From Allium sativum (taxonomy: Eukaryota > Streptophyta > Magnoliopsida > Asparagales > Amaryllidaceae): 64,000 nucleotides of DNA. Where the stretch lies: the NCBI GenBank assembly GCA_030737875.1, contig CM060915.1:903332177-903396176 (forward strand), read 5' to 3'. The notes below the pieces were generated by a model. That model was not told where the DNA came from, did not search any database, and worked only from the letters and a program-made list of their open reading frames with translations. Position numbers and translations under genes: made by a program. This document shows positions 23,286 through 34,508 of this stretch, one piece after another. Position 1 is the first letter of the stretch; each line of letters begins with the position of its first letter.

Positions 23286-25061
23286 AGGATAAAAAATATT
23301 ATCTTTAATGCTAATAATGATAAAAGTCTAAGTCCAGATGGGTTTAGGGCCAAGTTTTATAAAACCCACTGGACTGAGATGAATGGTGTTTTGTGTGAAT
23401 CTATTACAGAATTTTCCAATTCTGGTAAGCTATTGAAGAACACAAACCACAAATTTATTACCCTTATCCCAAAAATTGATACCTCTTTAACCTTAGATGA
23501 TTATAGGCCGATTTCTTGCTGTAATTTTATTTACAAGATTATCTCTTCTATCCTTTGCAATAGATTGAAGTGCTTTCTAAAGTTTATTATCTCTGAGAAT
23601 CAGAGTGCATTCATTCCTGGGAGATTAATTTCTGAAAATACCCTCTTAGCTCATGAACTAATTAGGGATTTCAATAAGAAACAAAAAAATCTCACGTGTA
23701 TAAAAATAGATCTGCACAAGGCTTTTGATAAGATAAATAGAAACTTTATTATTTACTCCATGCAGAAAATGGGGTTTTGTGATAAGTTTTGTGAGTTAAT
23801 TAAGGAATGCATATCTAATGTGACTTACTCTGTTATGATTAATAGCTCCGCTAAAGGATTTATACAGAGCAATAGAGGTATTAGGCAAGGAGACCCATTG
23901 TCTCCCTACCTGTTCTCTATAGTTATGGAATACTTTTCCAATCAAATGGAAATGGAACTGTGTAGGCGGAACATTAATCCTATTAACAGAAATAAGCCAT
24001 ATATTACTCACCTATTATATGCAGATGATATGGTTCTTTTTTTGAAAGCTAACAGGTCTAATGCTATTACTATAAAGAGGATATTGTATAATATGGCAAA
24101 GTATGCTGGTCTCTTAGTGAATTCTAGTAAGAGCAAAATATATTTCAGCAAAGAGGCTGTCCACAATGAGGAGATTATTAAAATACTGGAATACAAAGAG
24201 GGGAAACTGCCTATTAAATATTTAGGCCTTCCCTTAAGTATAAATCAGGTAAAGGACAGGGACTGTGTGAGATTAATAGATATTATTCAGAATAAGTTTG
24301 AAGGCTGGTCTTGCAAACTATTATCTTTGGCTGGCAGAATAGAGCTCACCCATACAGTAATTACTGCTGTTATTATGTATTGGATACAAACACATAATAT
24401 CCCTGCCAGTATAATCCATAAAATTGAAAGGATGTGCTCTAACTTTATATGGAGGGGGTAAACAGCATAAGATTGCATGGGATAGAGTATGCAAACCTAG
24501 AATATTTGGTGGCCTTGGTATCAGGAGTATTAAAGACATTTCAGAGGTTTGTAAATTAAAAAATTTCTGGAAATATTTAGATGGAAAATCTTTGTGGGTC
24601 AGATGGATGAAGGCCAAGTACTTGAAAAATAAGAATTTTTGGGTTGTTTGGAAAGGCAATCAACAATTTTATGTCTGGAAGAATATTCTGGATTGCAGAA
24701 ATATTGGAAAAAACTTATCATTAGAAATTTGAAGGATGGTAGCCAAACTAGTCTCTGGTTTGATCCTTGGATACATGGCAATTCAATTATTGATTTACTT
24801 GGGTTGAATAACCTCTACCTCATTGGGGGTGTGAGAGATAGTGTTCAGAAAATTATTACTAACAATTGTTGGAGCCTTCAGAACAATACTGCTGCTTCTA
24901 TTTTTAAGAATGCAATCCTCAGTATTCACATTGATCAAAATAGTTTCAAAGACAATAGGGAGTGGAAATTGAACTCTAAAGGTAAATTCTCTTTTAAAAA
25001 AACTTGGTAATATTTGAGAGGTGATGAATCAGAGGTTGATTGGCATAAAGTATTATGGTGC
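23286..25061 (+). pseudogene. LINE ORF2 reverse transcriptase (5' truncated, frameshifted)
   Basis: Non-LTR reverse transcriptase motifs in order: SPDGFRAKFYK, LIPKIDTS, DDYRPISCCNFIYKI, QSAFIPGRLISENTLLAHE, IKIDLHKAFDKI, GIRQGDPLSPYLFSI, the catalytic YADDMVLF, and GLPLSINQVKDRD (thumb). The frame is lost near 24455 and again near 24700; the downstream pieces (RVCKPRIFGGLGI, TSLWFDPWIHG) are standard for plant L1 ORF2. No endonuclease domain remains. C2 interrupts after WHKVLW. Confidence 0.92.
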
Positions 25062-26889
25062 TGTAATGACCCGGGATTTTGTCGACTTTGGTTATCGACA
25101 TAAACACGATGATGACTAACCAAACGTCGAAAAATACCGGTCATTAGTGAAAGAAATTAGAGGATGAGGAAAGATAAGATAGAAAATTAGAATAGAAGAA
25201 GAAGAAGAACACAATATCGGAGTAACACGAATCTCACAGCAGAACGAATAAATATATTTCATAACATAACTTTGAAATACAAATCTGTACTTGAATATAC
25301 ATATCATTATCAAAGTACATCACTTACAACACAGCGGAAATAAACTATAGCTGTATGATCCTGAAGCCTCCTGCTCCAGCTCTTCCAGTATATCTGTAAA
25401 ACCTGACTAGTTGACTGCCCGTACAAAATTGGGCACCCAAGAGTTTAGGGAAAACAAAACAAAATAAACTCTGGGTCAGTCATGGGACTGGTATGAGTAA
25501 ACAGTTTAAAATAGTTCAAGCGGGTAAACGATATCTCATAAGACCACGCCGTATAACGGAACAGGTTTTTCCCTTATGAGAATCCAAATATCTTTCTATC
25601 AAAAACCTTTTGATATTATAATAATGTCTATCAACCACAACTATGATAATCTTCTAGCAGAAACGCTTTCATCTCACGTTCTACATATATAGTATACAAT
25701 CAAAACCGCAAGCACGTATTGGGTAATGGATTTCCAACTATGACAAGGTATGGAACCACCTTTCGCTAGTGTACCTCTAGAGAGGAATACACTGGGTTTA
25801 ACAAGAACATCTTGCAACCCGTCCACACATGACCGACCACTCATTAGGCTTGAGTGTATCGAATGTATATCACCAATGGTTGGGATCAGCAACCGTTTCC
25901 CGAATGGGACAGCATCAACAATAGATTTTTTAGAAGTCAATGAAACTCTAGATCAGGTGATTATACACCCTACTTCGGTGCGATCGACTTAGCCATGCTG
26001 CCTGCCCGATTTCTGTCATTTACCGGTTGATGAGGCTAGAAGTTACGCTTCATCATCACATCAGATTCACTTCGAATGTCACATCGTCAAATCCATCAAA
26101 TCACCGATTGACGTCTACAACAATACATTATGTGTTAGCTAAAAGAAGTTTCCTTCTCCGCTTCCACTCTTGGTATGGTTGGAGAAATCAATATACGTGA
26201 TCGTCTGGAAATACTCTGTCAGACATCCGTCCATACAAGTCATCCAGGAACAGGATGAAACGAAGGCACTATTCTGTAAACAGGATAGCCCTTGCATAAC
26301 CCCGTCTTCAATTTCCTTTGGCATATATGATTCGCAACGCTTATGCCAATACAGAGTGGTTCTTCGGATAATAATCCAACCGGTCTCTCCATATTAACAA
26401 CGTTAAAATGGTCAAAACTTCAATAGTCTGTGATTTAACTATCGAAGAAAAGCAGGTGTGCAAACAACGATATTATTTCCAAATGGAAATTTATATCGAT
26501 CAAACATCATTCAACATTTATCTCTTTATTTCATTAATTTACTTATCTCTTGTTACCCTATATTCAATATTTCTTATTTTCTAAATTTGGAAAATATACG
26601 TTATTAACAATGGAAAACATTTCCATTTCTTGTTTTCTTTATTAGAAAACATTTCTGGTTTCTTCTTTGGGAAAACATTTCCAAAGCTGCTTCATTGGAC
26701 TTAGACAGATGTTTAAACAAACCATCGCGATGCCAACTCAAACCATTTCCTTTACTGCCGAACCTTAACTATTCCTTAGTTAAAAACGAAGCCAATCAAG
26801 TTGGGGTAGAACTACCTCTCAGACCTTAACTGAACAACATTTCTAACTTTGAAATAGGCAAAGTTCACTTTATATTTTTTTAACTAACT

Positions 26890-27600
26890 TCCTTACTTAA
26901 CTCTCGTTCGAATAAATCTCTATTCGATTTACTCTATTTGATTTACTTTATTCACTTAACCCCTGTCGAATAAACTATATTCGGTAACTCCTCTAACTTT
27001 ATTCGAATAAACTATATTCGATTAACTCCTATATCTCTATTCGAATAAACTATATTCGATTAACTCCTCTAACTCTATTCGAATAAACTATATTCGATTA
27101 CTCTATTTAAATAACTCTAGTTCGATTTAACTCTATTCAATAAATTCTAGTTCGATATAACTCTATCGATTTACTTTGACTGATTAACACTACTGTTTAA
27201 TTCTAACTGGTTTACCCTAATGGTTTAACCCTAACTGGTTTAACCCTAACTGGTTTAACCTAATTCGAATAACTAATATTCGATTAACTCTATTCAACTA
27301 ACTCAACTCGACTAACCCCTTTCGAATAACTAATTAGATTTACTAACTTTCGAATACCATATTCGTTTCAACTCTTTTAACTCTATTCGAATAAACTATA
27401 TCTGATAAACTCCTTTATTCTATTCGAATAACTAATTCGATTAACTCCTTTCGAATAACTAATTAGATTTACTAACTTTCGAATACCATATTCGTTTTAA
27501 CTCCTTTAACTCTATTCGAATAAACTATATCTGATAAACTCCTTTATTCTATTCGAATAACTAATTCGATTAACTCCTTTTCGAATAAACTATTCATTTA
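26890..27600 (-). repeat. Array of TTCGAATA hairpin repeats in C2
   Basis: About 700 bp of degenerate 30-40 bp units around TCGAATAAACTATATTCGA, in which TCGAATA pairs with TATTCGA across a 5-base loop. Neighbouring units vary (for example TTCGAATAACTAATTCG). One ~120 bp block occurs twice (about 27318-27430 and 27444-27560). Confidence 0.8.
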
Positions 27601-28934
27601 TAAAGATTTACTTTTAGTAACGGTTCTCCACTTTACAAATGATTTCCTTTTATTCTAACTTATCCTTTGATTTTAAAAATATTTCTTTTATAAAAATCCT
27701 TTTCCTTTTCTATATAAAATCCATCGATTTTATATAAATAATTTATTTACAAAATACACTTTTCAAATCCTCTTTCCCATATCCAGTATTTCTTATGGTA
27801 TTTAACATACCAAATAACAACGATAAATATCGTCCAAACACACAATCAACAATAGATGTTAAACAATATAGATAACATCACTTTCAGTTCCATATGATAT
27901 ATTCTGTTAAACAGGATCAATATAGAAATTTAACTAACTGACTAGCAGTTCAATCAAACAGTCAACACACAGTCAATCAGCCAACATTTAACCGTTCTAA
28001 AAATACAACATGAAATTATAAAATGTTCAGAGTTAGTGAGATTTACTCACATTGGACTATCATCGTTAATTAATGATAATTGTCGTTCGATTTGGTTCAG
28101 ACGAACAATTTATTTTTCCATAAATTGTAACGAGCTCTGGTGGACTTCCAGTTAGTTCCATCATGTAGTGTCCGTCCATACGATCCCAACGTGACTGACG
28201 GTTCGTGATTCTAATTTCATATGACCGAGATATAAGGGTTACAAGATTGAACTAATTTAAATAAATTAAAACTTAATAAACTTAATTGGGCCTTTCACCT
28301 TACTTCCTTCCGGCCCATACCCTTAAAACAAAACCCAACACTGAATGCTTCTTCCCCAAATCAGTATATGCGAGCTCCCTAGGAAAATACATGGCCATTT
28401 CCACGTCTCCCATCTCCAATTTCCGTTCAACCACTTCATGAAATCTCAAAATCAAATATACCATCAACCTCCTCTTCTAATTCTCTTCTTCTCCAACCCA
28501 TTTTTGCTCAACTCGGTGCCTCCTTTCCTCTCGCGATGTTCGGTTATAAACCCATGGCAACAGAAATGGATCGAACAAAACTATGTTCGAATCCCACAAA
28601 ATTACCCCAATGAGTGCTATACTCCTTAGTAAACACAATTCCAATCATCAAATCTTCGAAAAACATTCGTATTTCAAGGTTACTCGAACCCTACCTTCCG
28701 CTGTTGCAAAACCAGCAAACCCAGACTTCCACCGAGCTTCGCAAAACCTGTACCAACGTGAAGCTCTGGCTTTGCCGATATCCACAAATTAGTTCCATGA
28801 ATTTAGAGATTTTTATTTTGATTTCTAGAATTTTTTCAAAGATCGAAATGTTTTTCTGAAGAGGGAAAACAGCGGCGCCTTTTTTTCTTTCTTGCTGTAG
28901 AAATATTTTAGGTCTTAAGGAATTTGTAAGGGGG

Positions 28935-28942
28935 TATATATA
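28935..28942 (-). promoter_or_regulatory. TATA box of C2
   Basis: CTATATATACCCC on minus, about 920 bp from the LTR start in sense direction; the strongest TATA candidate in this LTR. Confidence 0.5.
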
Positions 28943-29866
28943 GGGGATTTAGATATTTTAGATATTTTATTTTTATATTCGTTTATATTGAACTGCTGTT
29001 TTTATTTGTCTTTTAAAATTCTTGTGACCACATACGATACCCACAAATCACGAAAATTGTCATGTAGCTACAGTTCGACATTACGGTCCCAACGAAACTG
29101 GTTTCGTCGAATTCCGACTTCGTATGCTCACACAGCGTATTTTTAAAGCTTTGGATGACCCTTTTAAATATATAAATATATTTAAAAATAATTAAATTAA
29201 ATATTTAAAAATAAATATTATCGTCTATATTCGCAGTGGAATACCATACAGCTCTAGAATATTCCTATATGAATTTCTAACTCGATATTCACTCCTGGGT
29301 CAACCCGATATTCGATTTATATTGAAATTCCTTTTTAAAATATAAATAATTCCTTTATAAATTATAAAGGAATTCCACAACGACTTTTCTAAAATTTGAT
29401 TTGGACGTACATCAAAATCTACACGAAGAAATCCCGATTTTTCTCTTCCACTAGAAAGATATACTCCACCAGCTCCACACGTTTCTTGTTTCACAGAAAT
29501 CCGGCTTAAAACGAATCATGTACATTCAGTTGAAGTTCAAATCGCCAATTTACGAACTGCAGCGCCATTTCAAGCTCGTTTATAATTATAATATAATTAC
29601 ACGTTGAACTGTCGACGATTGAATATATTCGTTATTCAAATTCAATTCCAAGCTGAATTAAATATCACAGATGATTCGGTTCACACCATATCGCCATTTT
29701 CGCCAATTCTGATTATTTCAGAATTAAATATATTATTTAATTTATTATTTTAATTAAATATTCGCCATTATTAAATTCCACGACCATTAAATTCTCTAAA
29801 CCACCATTTTCAATAATTAAATAAATTAATCATAAAACCCCTGCCAATGCGGGTCATTACAGGTGC

Positions 29867-30888
29867 AAAATCAATTGTCCTAAGATGGCCCACTGTACCT
29901 ATTTTGCTTTGCTAAATAAGCTTCCTACTAGAGAGATGTGTTGCAAGTGGAGTATTGGTTCAGATATTGATTGTCTCTTATGCAAATCTGATGTTGAAAG
30001 CTCCATGCATTTATTTTTTGATTGTCCTTTCTCCTAGTACATTTGGTTTAATGCCAAAAATACTTGGGGTTCAATCATTCTGTTCCTACCCTTGATATTA
30101 GAAGCAGTGTGGATTATATTCTTAAAACATTTACCCCTAAGTCTATCAGTTTTAAGAAAGCTTGTGTGATGTTAACTACTGTGACCTATCACATATGGAA
30201 AGAAAGAAACCAGAGGCTACATACAAACAGGGAATCTAGCTGTGACCAGCTTTGGAGAAGTATAAAAGAAGAATGCAACATCATCATGCGTAAAGCTAGC
30301 AAAGATATAAAAGACAACACTCTTAATCAGGCTATTCATTATAAAGATGATGGTTATGATAAGCAGGTGGAGGATTTCATACTTAATTGCAGAAACAGTT
30401 GCAACAACCAAGCTTCTTTCAAAAAGGAAAGCAAGAATAACACTGGGAATTTTGGCATCTACCCTGGCATCAACAACTCTCTCCTCTACAATAGTCAGCC
30501 CTATAAGGGAAGTAAACAGGATACTATAAATTATTTTTCTAACAATAAGGAAAAATGGAATAGTTACTTGCTTCCCATACCTATTGCAGAGAACAGTGAT
30601 TGTAGAGCTTCTAGTGGGGATCCAAAAATTCACACTGACACACATAGTAGAAGCAAATTTAAATCTCAAGGAAAGCTCAATGATGCTGGAAGGATAGCTA
30701 ATCACCTTGACTTCCTGACTGAAGAACAAAACCCTAATCTCGGCTTCATGTTAAACCTAAAAGGAAGTAAACAGATCACTAAGAAAGATAGTGCGTATTT
30801 TTGTAATAGTAAGGATAATAACTCTATTAACTTACATGATGTAGAGGCAAAGAGGAATCATCCGCTCAGCAGTGATCCAGAGCACTAG
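29867..30888 (+). pseudogene. LINE ORF2 C-terminal part (zinc-binding RVT domain and long tail)
   Basis: Continues the LINE after C2: PKMAHCTYFALLNKLPTRE, then CKWSIGSDIDCLLC and the ESSMHLFFDCPFS signature of the zinc-binding domain following plant L1 reverse transcriptases. A TAG lies at 30035-30037. An open frame of 274 codons (30064-30888) includes VTYHIWKERNQR, usual near the ORF2 end, but goes on for about 190 more residues that are Asn/Ser/Lys-rich and unlike any domain I recognise. Confidence 0.8.
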
Positions 30889-31425
30889 TCCTCCCTAGTA
30901 TTTAAAAAAGGGATAGATCCAAGTCATTATCTGCTGAAGATTGGTAATAATCACTACAAAAGCAAGTCAAATGATTGAATCTATCACTTATCTTGCTGGA
31001 ATAGTGGAGAGAGCAACGAACAAGGGAGGATAAAGAATTCTCAGAACCCAGAGGAGCAGATGAACACAGAAGGCAACTCTATAAGTAAAGTGAAGCTCAG
31101 ATCTATAAATCCAGCAACGATTGCAAATAACGCTAGGGTTTGTGATATTTTAGATAACCTTAATCAGTTGGAAGACAGGAGTAAGGAGGATGAGAGCTTT
31201 ACATGGAAATCACCGTAGCTTGTTAGAGTTTTGAGGTTCAACGGCGTCTGTTTTAACCTGATCCGACATTGTTTTTCTCTTGTATTGTTTTGAGAGAGAA
31301 TGTTTTGAGTATGGTCTGTCGGCTAGGGTTTATGATGCATCAGATTTTATGTGGTGGACTTCGGGTTGCTTGTAACCTGAAGTATTTGGGCCTTGGGCCT
31401 TTATGTTTTTACCTTTTAAAAAAAA
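30889..31425 (+). other. LINE 3' UTR and A tail
   Basis: Non-coding, T/G-rich towards the end, finishing in a TTTTAAAAAAAA tail. Confidence 0.7.
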
Positions 31426-32022
31426 CAGCCTCTGAATAACTGATTTGCTTGCATAACAAATCAGTGCAGATTTGCACTTTCGAATATTAAAAACTGCTCT
31501 TTTTTTAATGGTGGAGGTGAGAAAACGTTGTTCAGATCGATGTTCTCGTCTACAAATGAAGATAATATATAGATGGGGATTAGGGCTGAACGAAAATACT
31601 GGGCAGTGAGAGAAAATCGGATCTACTGAAATAATGAGTCAAGAGTTTATCGCTTCAAGTAAAAGACAGCTCAGAAATATTTTCCATAAAAACGGTTTGA
31701 AAAAGGCAAGGTTTTCTGGTCCAAAAAAAATATAAGTGTCTACACCACAAAGCCAATGCCTAAATCTGAGCCTAAACCGGGCCGGGTTGAGTTGGTCGGT
31801 CGTGCTTGCGTGTGTGGTGGTCATGATGCATGGTCTCCCTCCTCACAACAAAGCATGTATTGGGAGCCCCAAGCCCCAACATGACTTCTTAGAAACAAGT
31901 ATAAATAATTTCTTCTTCCATATAGTCCCATGATGTGGGACTATTCACATATAGGAGCCATTTATACACTTATTCCAACATTTTTAATAATTCACCTAAT
32001 GTTTATAAAAACATTTCCAACA

Positions 32023-32034
32023 ATCCCCCACTTG
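32023..32034 (-). other. Polypurine tract of the copia element
   Basis: CAAGTGGGGGAT on minus directly before the LTR start TGTTGGAAATG, in the form usual for plant Ty1/copia elements. Confidence 0.8.
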
Positions 32035-32587
32035 AATTATTAAAAATATTTTCGAGCAGTTTCTAAAAACATAAGATTGTGCATAAACAAAGGTGTAATC
32101 CGACTTGAACCTTTACGTAGTGAATAAGATTCAGTTTTTACTAGAGTGACACATAGTCTTGAACTCTATTCCTGACATCAGACCACATACAAACTTTTCT
32201 ATAGTGCAATCAAATAAGCCCGTGCATTTATAGCCATGCACGTCTATCCCAGTTTAGTGAACGCTCTAGAAGTTTTGCCCAAAACTCCATAGGAAACAGC
32301 CACATTTCCACATTCACATAGTTGAGTCTATCAAGAGTACTCCTGAAGGTAGGTACTCCACTCCAAATAGAGTATAGATCTCATTAAGACTTTTTATCAA
32401 CTCATCCTCTAATCACTTCAGGAATACATGCTTATTGGTTTATTAAATAGCATGTTCAACTCCTATCACTACAGAACTTGTTTTTACCCATTGAACCTAG
32501 TTCTTGGGCGCTCCAGTCATTTAGGTCGGGTTATCATTGTGCATGATTCAACAATATAAGGGCAATAGTCCCATTCTTTTAGAAGAA

Positions 32588-33230
32588 TTAAGGATTTTTT
32601 TCTCTGGACAGTCCCTTCGTCAAAGGATCTGCCAAATTTTCATCATTACGTACGTAATCCACTCTAACGGTACCTGTAGAAAGTAGTTCTCTAACAGTGT
32701 TGTGCTTACATTTAATAATTGTTAGGTGCTTCAGTATATTAATTGGGGAGTTACAGCTATGCATAAGAGAGTCCATTCTATTCCGCCTTCCTGACGTATT
32801 TGTCTTCTCTTACCATTATAATAACGGTTATGGACTTTTGCAATAACCGCGGTACTATCGCAATGTATCAATACAGCTGGTATCGGTTTTTCCCATAAGG
32901 GATTCTCAGCTACCAGATTTCTCAAATACTCTACTTCTTCACTAGTTGCGGCTAGTGCTATCATCTCAGACTCCATAATGGGCTGAGCCAAAATAATCTG
33001 TTTCTTGGATTTCCAAGAAACATCTCCTCCAGCGATGTTAAATATATAGTCGATGGTCGCTTTAGAATCAAGATAAGGTATTCCAGTCTGCATCAGAATA
33101 TCCTTCAAGTATAGCTAGAAACCTTTCATAATGTAATCCAAGATTCATAGTTCATTTAAGGTATTTCATGACCCTTTCAATAGCATGCTAGTGTTGTATA
33201 GTAGGTCTACTGGTAAACCTGCATAATAAT
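32588..33230 (-). pseudogene. Copia RNase H, 3' end of pol, disrupted
   Basis: Copia RNase H motifs on minus: GDVSWKSKKQ, ESEMIALAATSEEVEYLRNL, IHCDSTAVIAKVHN and, in another frame, RVDYVRNDENLADPLTKGL. ADPLTKGL and the C-terminal RNase H are typical of Ty1/copia pol. A frame change near 32770 splits the domain. The upstream part is cut by element D at 33231. Confidence 0.88.
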
Positions 33231-33775
33231 TGTAACACCCCGTAAATTCTATAACGTTAAGCTTCATAAATTAAAGTATAATTTATTGCAAATGAAAGAA
33301 TTAAGGGAAATGGGTAACGCCATTGCGTTCGTCTCGGAATTCTTCTTGAGATAGAGTCCGAATTTGCGCGAATCGGACTCTGTATGAAGGAGTTATGGCC
33401 TTCGGAAGTTTTAGAATAAAATTTAAATTCAAACAGCTCAGTTTAAATTTCAAAATTCGAATTTCAGGTTCAAACTGGGTTGGGCGGGAAAATTCCCGCC
33501 CAGAGACCAGGTCAACCATAGGGTCGACCATGGTGTCGACCTGGCCTCCCCAGGTCGACCATAGTGTCGACCTGGCCCCCCCCAGGTCGACCATAGTGTC
33601 GACCTGGGTGTCGACCTGCCTGGTCGACCTGGCTGGCTAGGTCTGGCTCTGGCTCGAATTTATGTGGCTCTGTGTGTCACTAGGGCTGACGTGTCACCTC
33701 TTGATTGGCTCTTAGAACTTTGGATGGCCTGGATTCCTCCTGTCTTCATCTGACGGCTCAAAACAAATTAAAAAT

Positions 33776-33784
33776 CTATAAATA
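33776..33784 (+). promoter_or_regulatory. TATA box of LTR D
   Basis: CTATAAATA, 545 bp into the LTR; identical in the 3' LTR at 61489-61497. It sits about 230 bp before the GTAAGT donor. Confidence 0.7.
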
Positions 33785-34508
33785 CATCCTAAGTCTCAAC
33801 TGAAAATTCACACAAAAAAATAAGAAAGGAGTCGTCATGCTGCTAGGGAGCAATTGAACATAGTTGTCAAGAGAGAAAATCCTAGAGACGAATCAAATTA
33901 AGAAGAAGATTAAAGTTTAATCAAATTAATCAATGCAACGTTAGTCTACCCAAAGGAGCGCATCTCAATTTCAAAATTCAGAATCCAGAATTCAAGGCAT
34001 TCGTTGTAAGTATAGTGACCTTTCAGAATATGAATAAAAACTGTGATGTGATTCGATGCAAATGAAAATGGAATTGTGTTATTGTATTGTATAAATTCTA
34101 TGTATTGTGATGGTTCTATCATGACTTGTGTATTGGTGTTTGTGGCATAAATTTAATTGATGCAAGCCTATTGAACAATTGTATATGAAAACAATGGCAC
34201 TTGCAAGTTTGTGGCAAAAATTAGAAATTGATCCCTTTATGTATATGTCGATGGCATGGACTATGTATATTCCCTTAGTCAAAATTAGAATTTATGTAAA
34301 CATGTTCTAGATTTGAAACCTTTTATGCCTACATGGCCCAAAACCTATGATATCATTTTCATGTTTATTTGCAAGTATAATTGGATCTATGTCAAGTATC
34401 GTTTGGGTTTCATAAACTATGCAAGTTCATGTTTATTTGCAAGTACAATTGGGTCTATGTTAAGTATCGTTTGGGTTTCATAAACTATGCAAGTTCATGT
34501 TGAAATAG

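Larger units (their letters stand above)
25062..29861 (-). mobile_element. C2: 4.8 kb solo LTR of the C family
   Basis: Ends TGTAATGACCCG (25062) and CGGGTCATTACA (29861), perfect mirrored termini. GGTGC at 25057-25061 is repeated at 29862-29866, a 5 bp target duplication. No primer site, polypurine tract or coding lies inside, so it is best read as a solo LTR left by LTR-LTR recombination, although a 4.8 kb LTR is large. On minus: TATA (28935-28942), donor-like GTGAGTAAAT (28050), branch-like GACTGACCC (about 25472-25480) and an acceptor in CGGGCAG (25415). C1 is a diverged copy. Confidence 0.85.
23286..31425 (+). mobile_element. 5'-truncated L1-type LINE, interrupted by C2
   Basis: It starts inside the reverse transcriptase and ends in an A run (31418-31425). 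AAAACAGCCTCT is found at 23274-23285 and again at 31422-31433, a target duplication typical of target-primed reverse transcription. Without C2 it is about 3.3 kb. Insertion was into the copia LTR. Confidence 0.88.
23165..32022 (-). repeat. 3' LTR of the copia element, split by the LINE
   Basis: Without the LINE (23286-31433 including one target duplication) the LTR is about 710 bp, a normal copia size. The ends form the short inverted repeat TGTTGG...CCAACA. A TATA-like TCTATATATT lies on minus near 31575. Confidence 0.7.
23165..33230 (-). mobile_element. Ty1/copia element, partial, heavily nested
   Basis: On plus the LTR runs from TGTTGGGAAAC (23165) to CATTTCCAACA (32022), followed by a copia-style polypurine tract and an RNase H with copia motifs, all on minus. 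A LINE splits the LTR, and element D cuts the body at 33231. The remainder should lie beyond D, right of the window. Confidence 0.75.

Noticed and set aside
25750..26397. Plus-strand frames in C2 including a PSTHDRPLIRLECIECI peptide
   Set aside because: A similar frame occurs on the opposite relative strand in C1 (11334-11519) only because the LTRs are homologous; neither is longer than expected by chance.
28345..28859. Overlapping open frames in C2 that might be a captured gene
   Set aside because: No recognisable motif; different frames overlap in CT-rich DNA antisense to the LTR.
31639..31933. Possible short host gene between the LINE and the copia RNase H
   Set aside because: The stretch is the copia LTR; its open frames lack any domain.
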